A stretch of 18,860 nucleotides of DNA from Perkinsus olseni (Eukaryota; Perkinsozoa; Perkinsida; Perkinsidae): assembly GCA_013115135.1 (NCBI GenBank), contig JABANP010000760.1, positions 1 to 18,860 of the forward strand. Reading direction: 5' to 3'. A program made the position numbers and the translations under genes. Below are positions 18,419 through 18,860 of this stretch, one piece after another. Under the pieces are notes generated by a model that searched no databases, was not told the DNA's origin, and saw nothing but the letters and a program-made list of their open reading frames with translations. Position 1 is the stretch's first letter; each line of letters opens with the position of its first letter.

Positions 18419-18860
18419 TTCTGTAGATCACATTGAGTATGACAACAAGGTCTAAGCGGCGCAGTCGTATGAACCAGAGATTCGTAGGTTTCTTGCATCG
18501 TCAGCGGTGACATCATCGTGTGCACATGCATCGTGTGACTACTTCAACTCACTCATTAGGCCGAAGAGCGGGCGCAGGACAGGGCAGAGCTCGACGATTT
18601 ACGTCAACGCTGTGAGGCTGCCCAGGGTGATTCATCAGCTACCGTAGACGTAGCCAAGCAACAAGTGTCAAGCCGAAAGGTGAACAGAGATACCGTAATC
18701 ACTAATAGTTACTCACTATCCATTATAACAGCGCATTATGGGCTTTTGTTAGGCTGATACAGAGAAGCAAATCGCCGACCTTACTACTAGAAGCCAGGGT
18801 TTGTTGGCCACCACAGAGGCACTCAAGGAAGAGCTCGCAGCTCAAAAGGTAACTTTCGTC
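18419..18860 (+). CDS. Multi-exon coiled-coil protein, partial, runs off the right edge
   Basis: Two clear phase-0 exons. 18560-18679 codes 40 residues (AEERAQDRAELDDLRQRCEA...), and 18753-18848 codes 32 residues (ADTEKQIADLTTRS...LKEELAAQK). They are separated by a 73-nt GTGAAC...TTAG intron and end at a GTAACT donor at 18849. Both exons are charged, Leu-spaced coiled coil. A possible 31-nt micro-exon at 18419-18449 (after the pyrimidine tract) would read SVDHIEYDNK but has a weak donor, GTCTAA. The true start is not identified. Exon and intron sizes resemble the coiled-coil gene at 4757-10207, but the visible residues do not obviously match it. Confidence 0.7.

Overview
The window looks like nuclear DNA of a protist, most likely a perkinsid (Perkinsus-type alveolate). 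The evidence is indirect. Genes are split by many short GT-AG introns (one has a CTAAC branch-like box), or are intronless genes for secreted Cys-rich/Thr-rich proteins of a style I associate with Perkinsus. I see no bacterial operon logic, no rRNA and no tRNA. The genus assignment is an inference, not a match.

Layout. (1) 1-4756 is gene-poor. It holds a cluster of near-perfect short palindromes (62-80 and 1328-1747). It also holds a minus-strand coiled-coil plus globular gene (1782-2852) whose reading frame is broken at least three times, and a decayed relative of its C-terminal part (743-1186). (2) 4757-10207 (+) is one large gene that simple ORF calling misses. I reconstruct about 21 exons with mutually consistent splice phases, encoding a protein of about 969 residues: a Pro/Ser-rich head with two F-x-F-[VI]-N-[KR]-P motifs and a nine-proline run, a long coiled coil, and an acidic Ser/Glu-rich tail. 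(3) 10536-14335 is a cluster of three paralogous secreted proteins: two close copies on the minus strand, and one divergent copy on the plus strand that is divergently arranged to the second. Each has a signal peptide, an 8-Cys N-domain, a mucin-like Thr/Pro linker and a conserved C-domain. The linkers of the two close copies are encoded by 21, 36 and 45 bp minisatellites. (4) 14336-18130 is repeat-rich. It has a phased 19 bp repeat, two inverted copies of a retroposon-like element with 5 bp tandem tails (one flanked by a 14 bp direct repeat), and a 44 bp satellite of 14 units. (5) From about 18419 a second multi-exon coiled-coil gene enters and runs off the right edge.

The three secreted proteins plausibly act together at the cell surface or outside the cell. 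The coiled-coil gene is probably a structural or trafficking scaffold. Nothing in the sequence links the two groups functionally.
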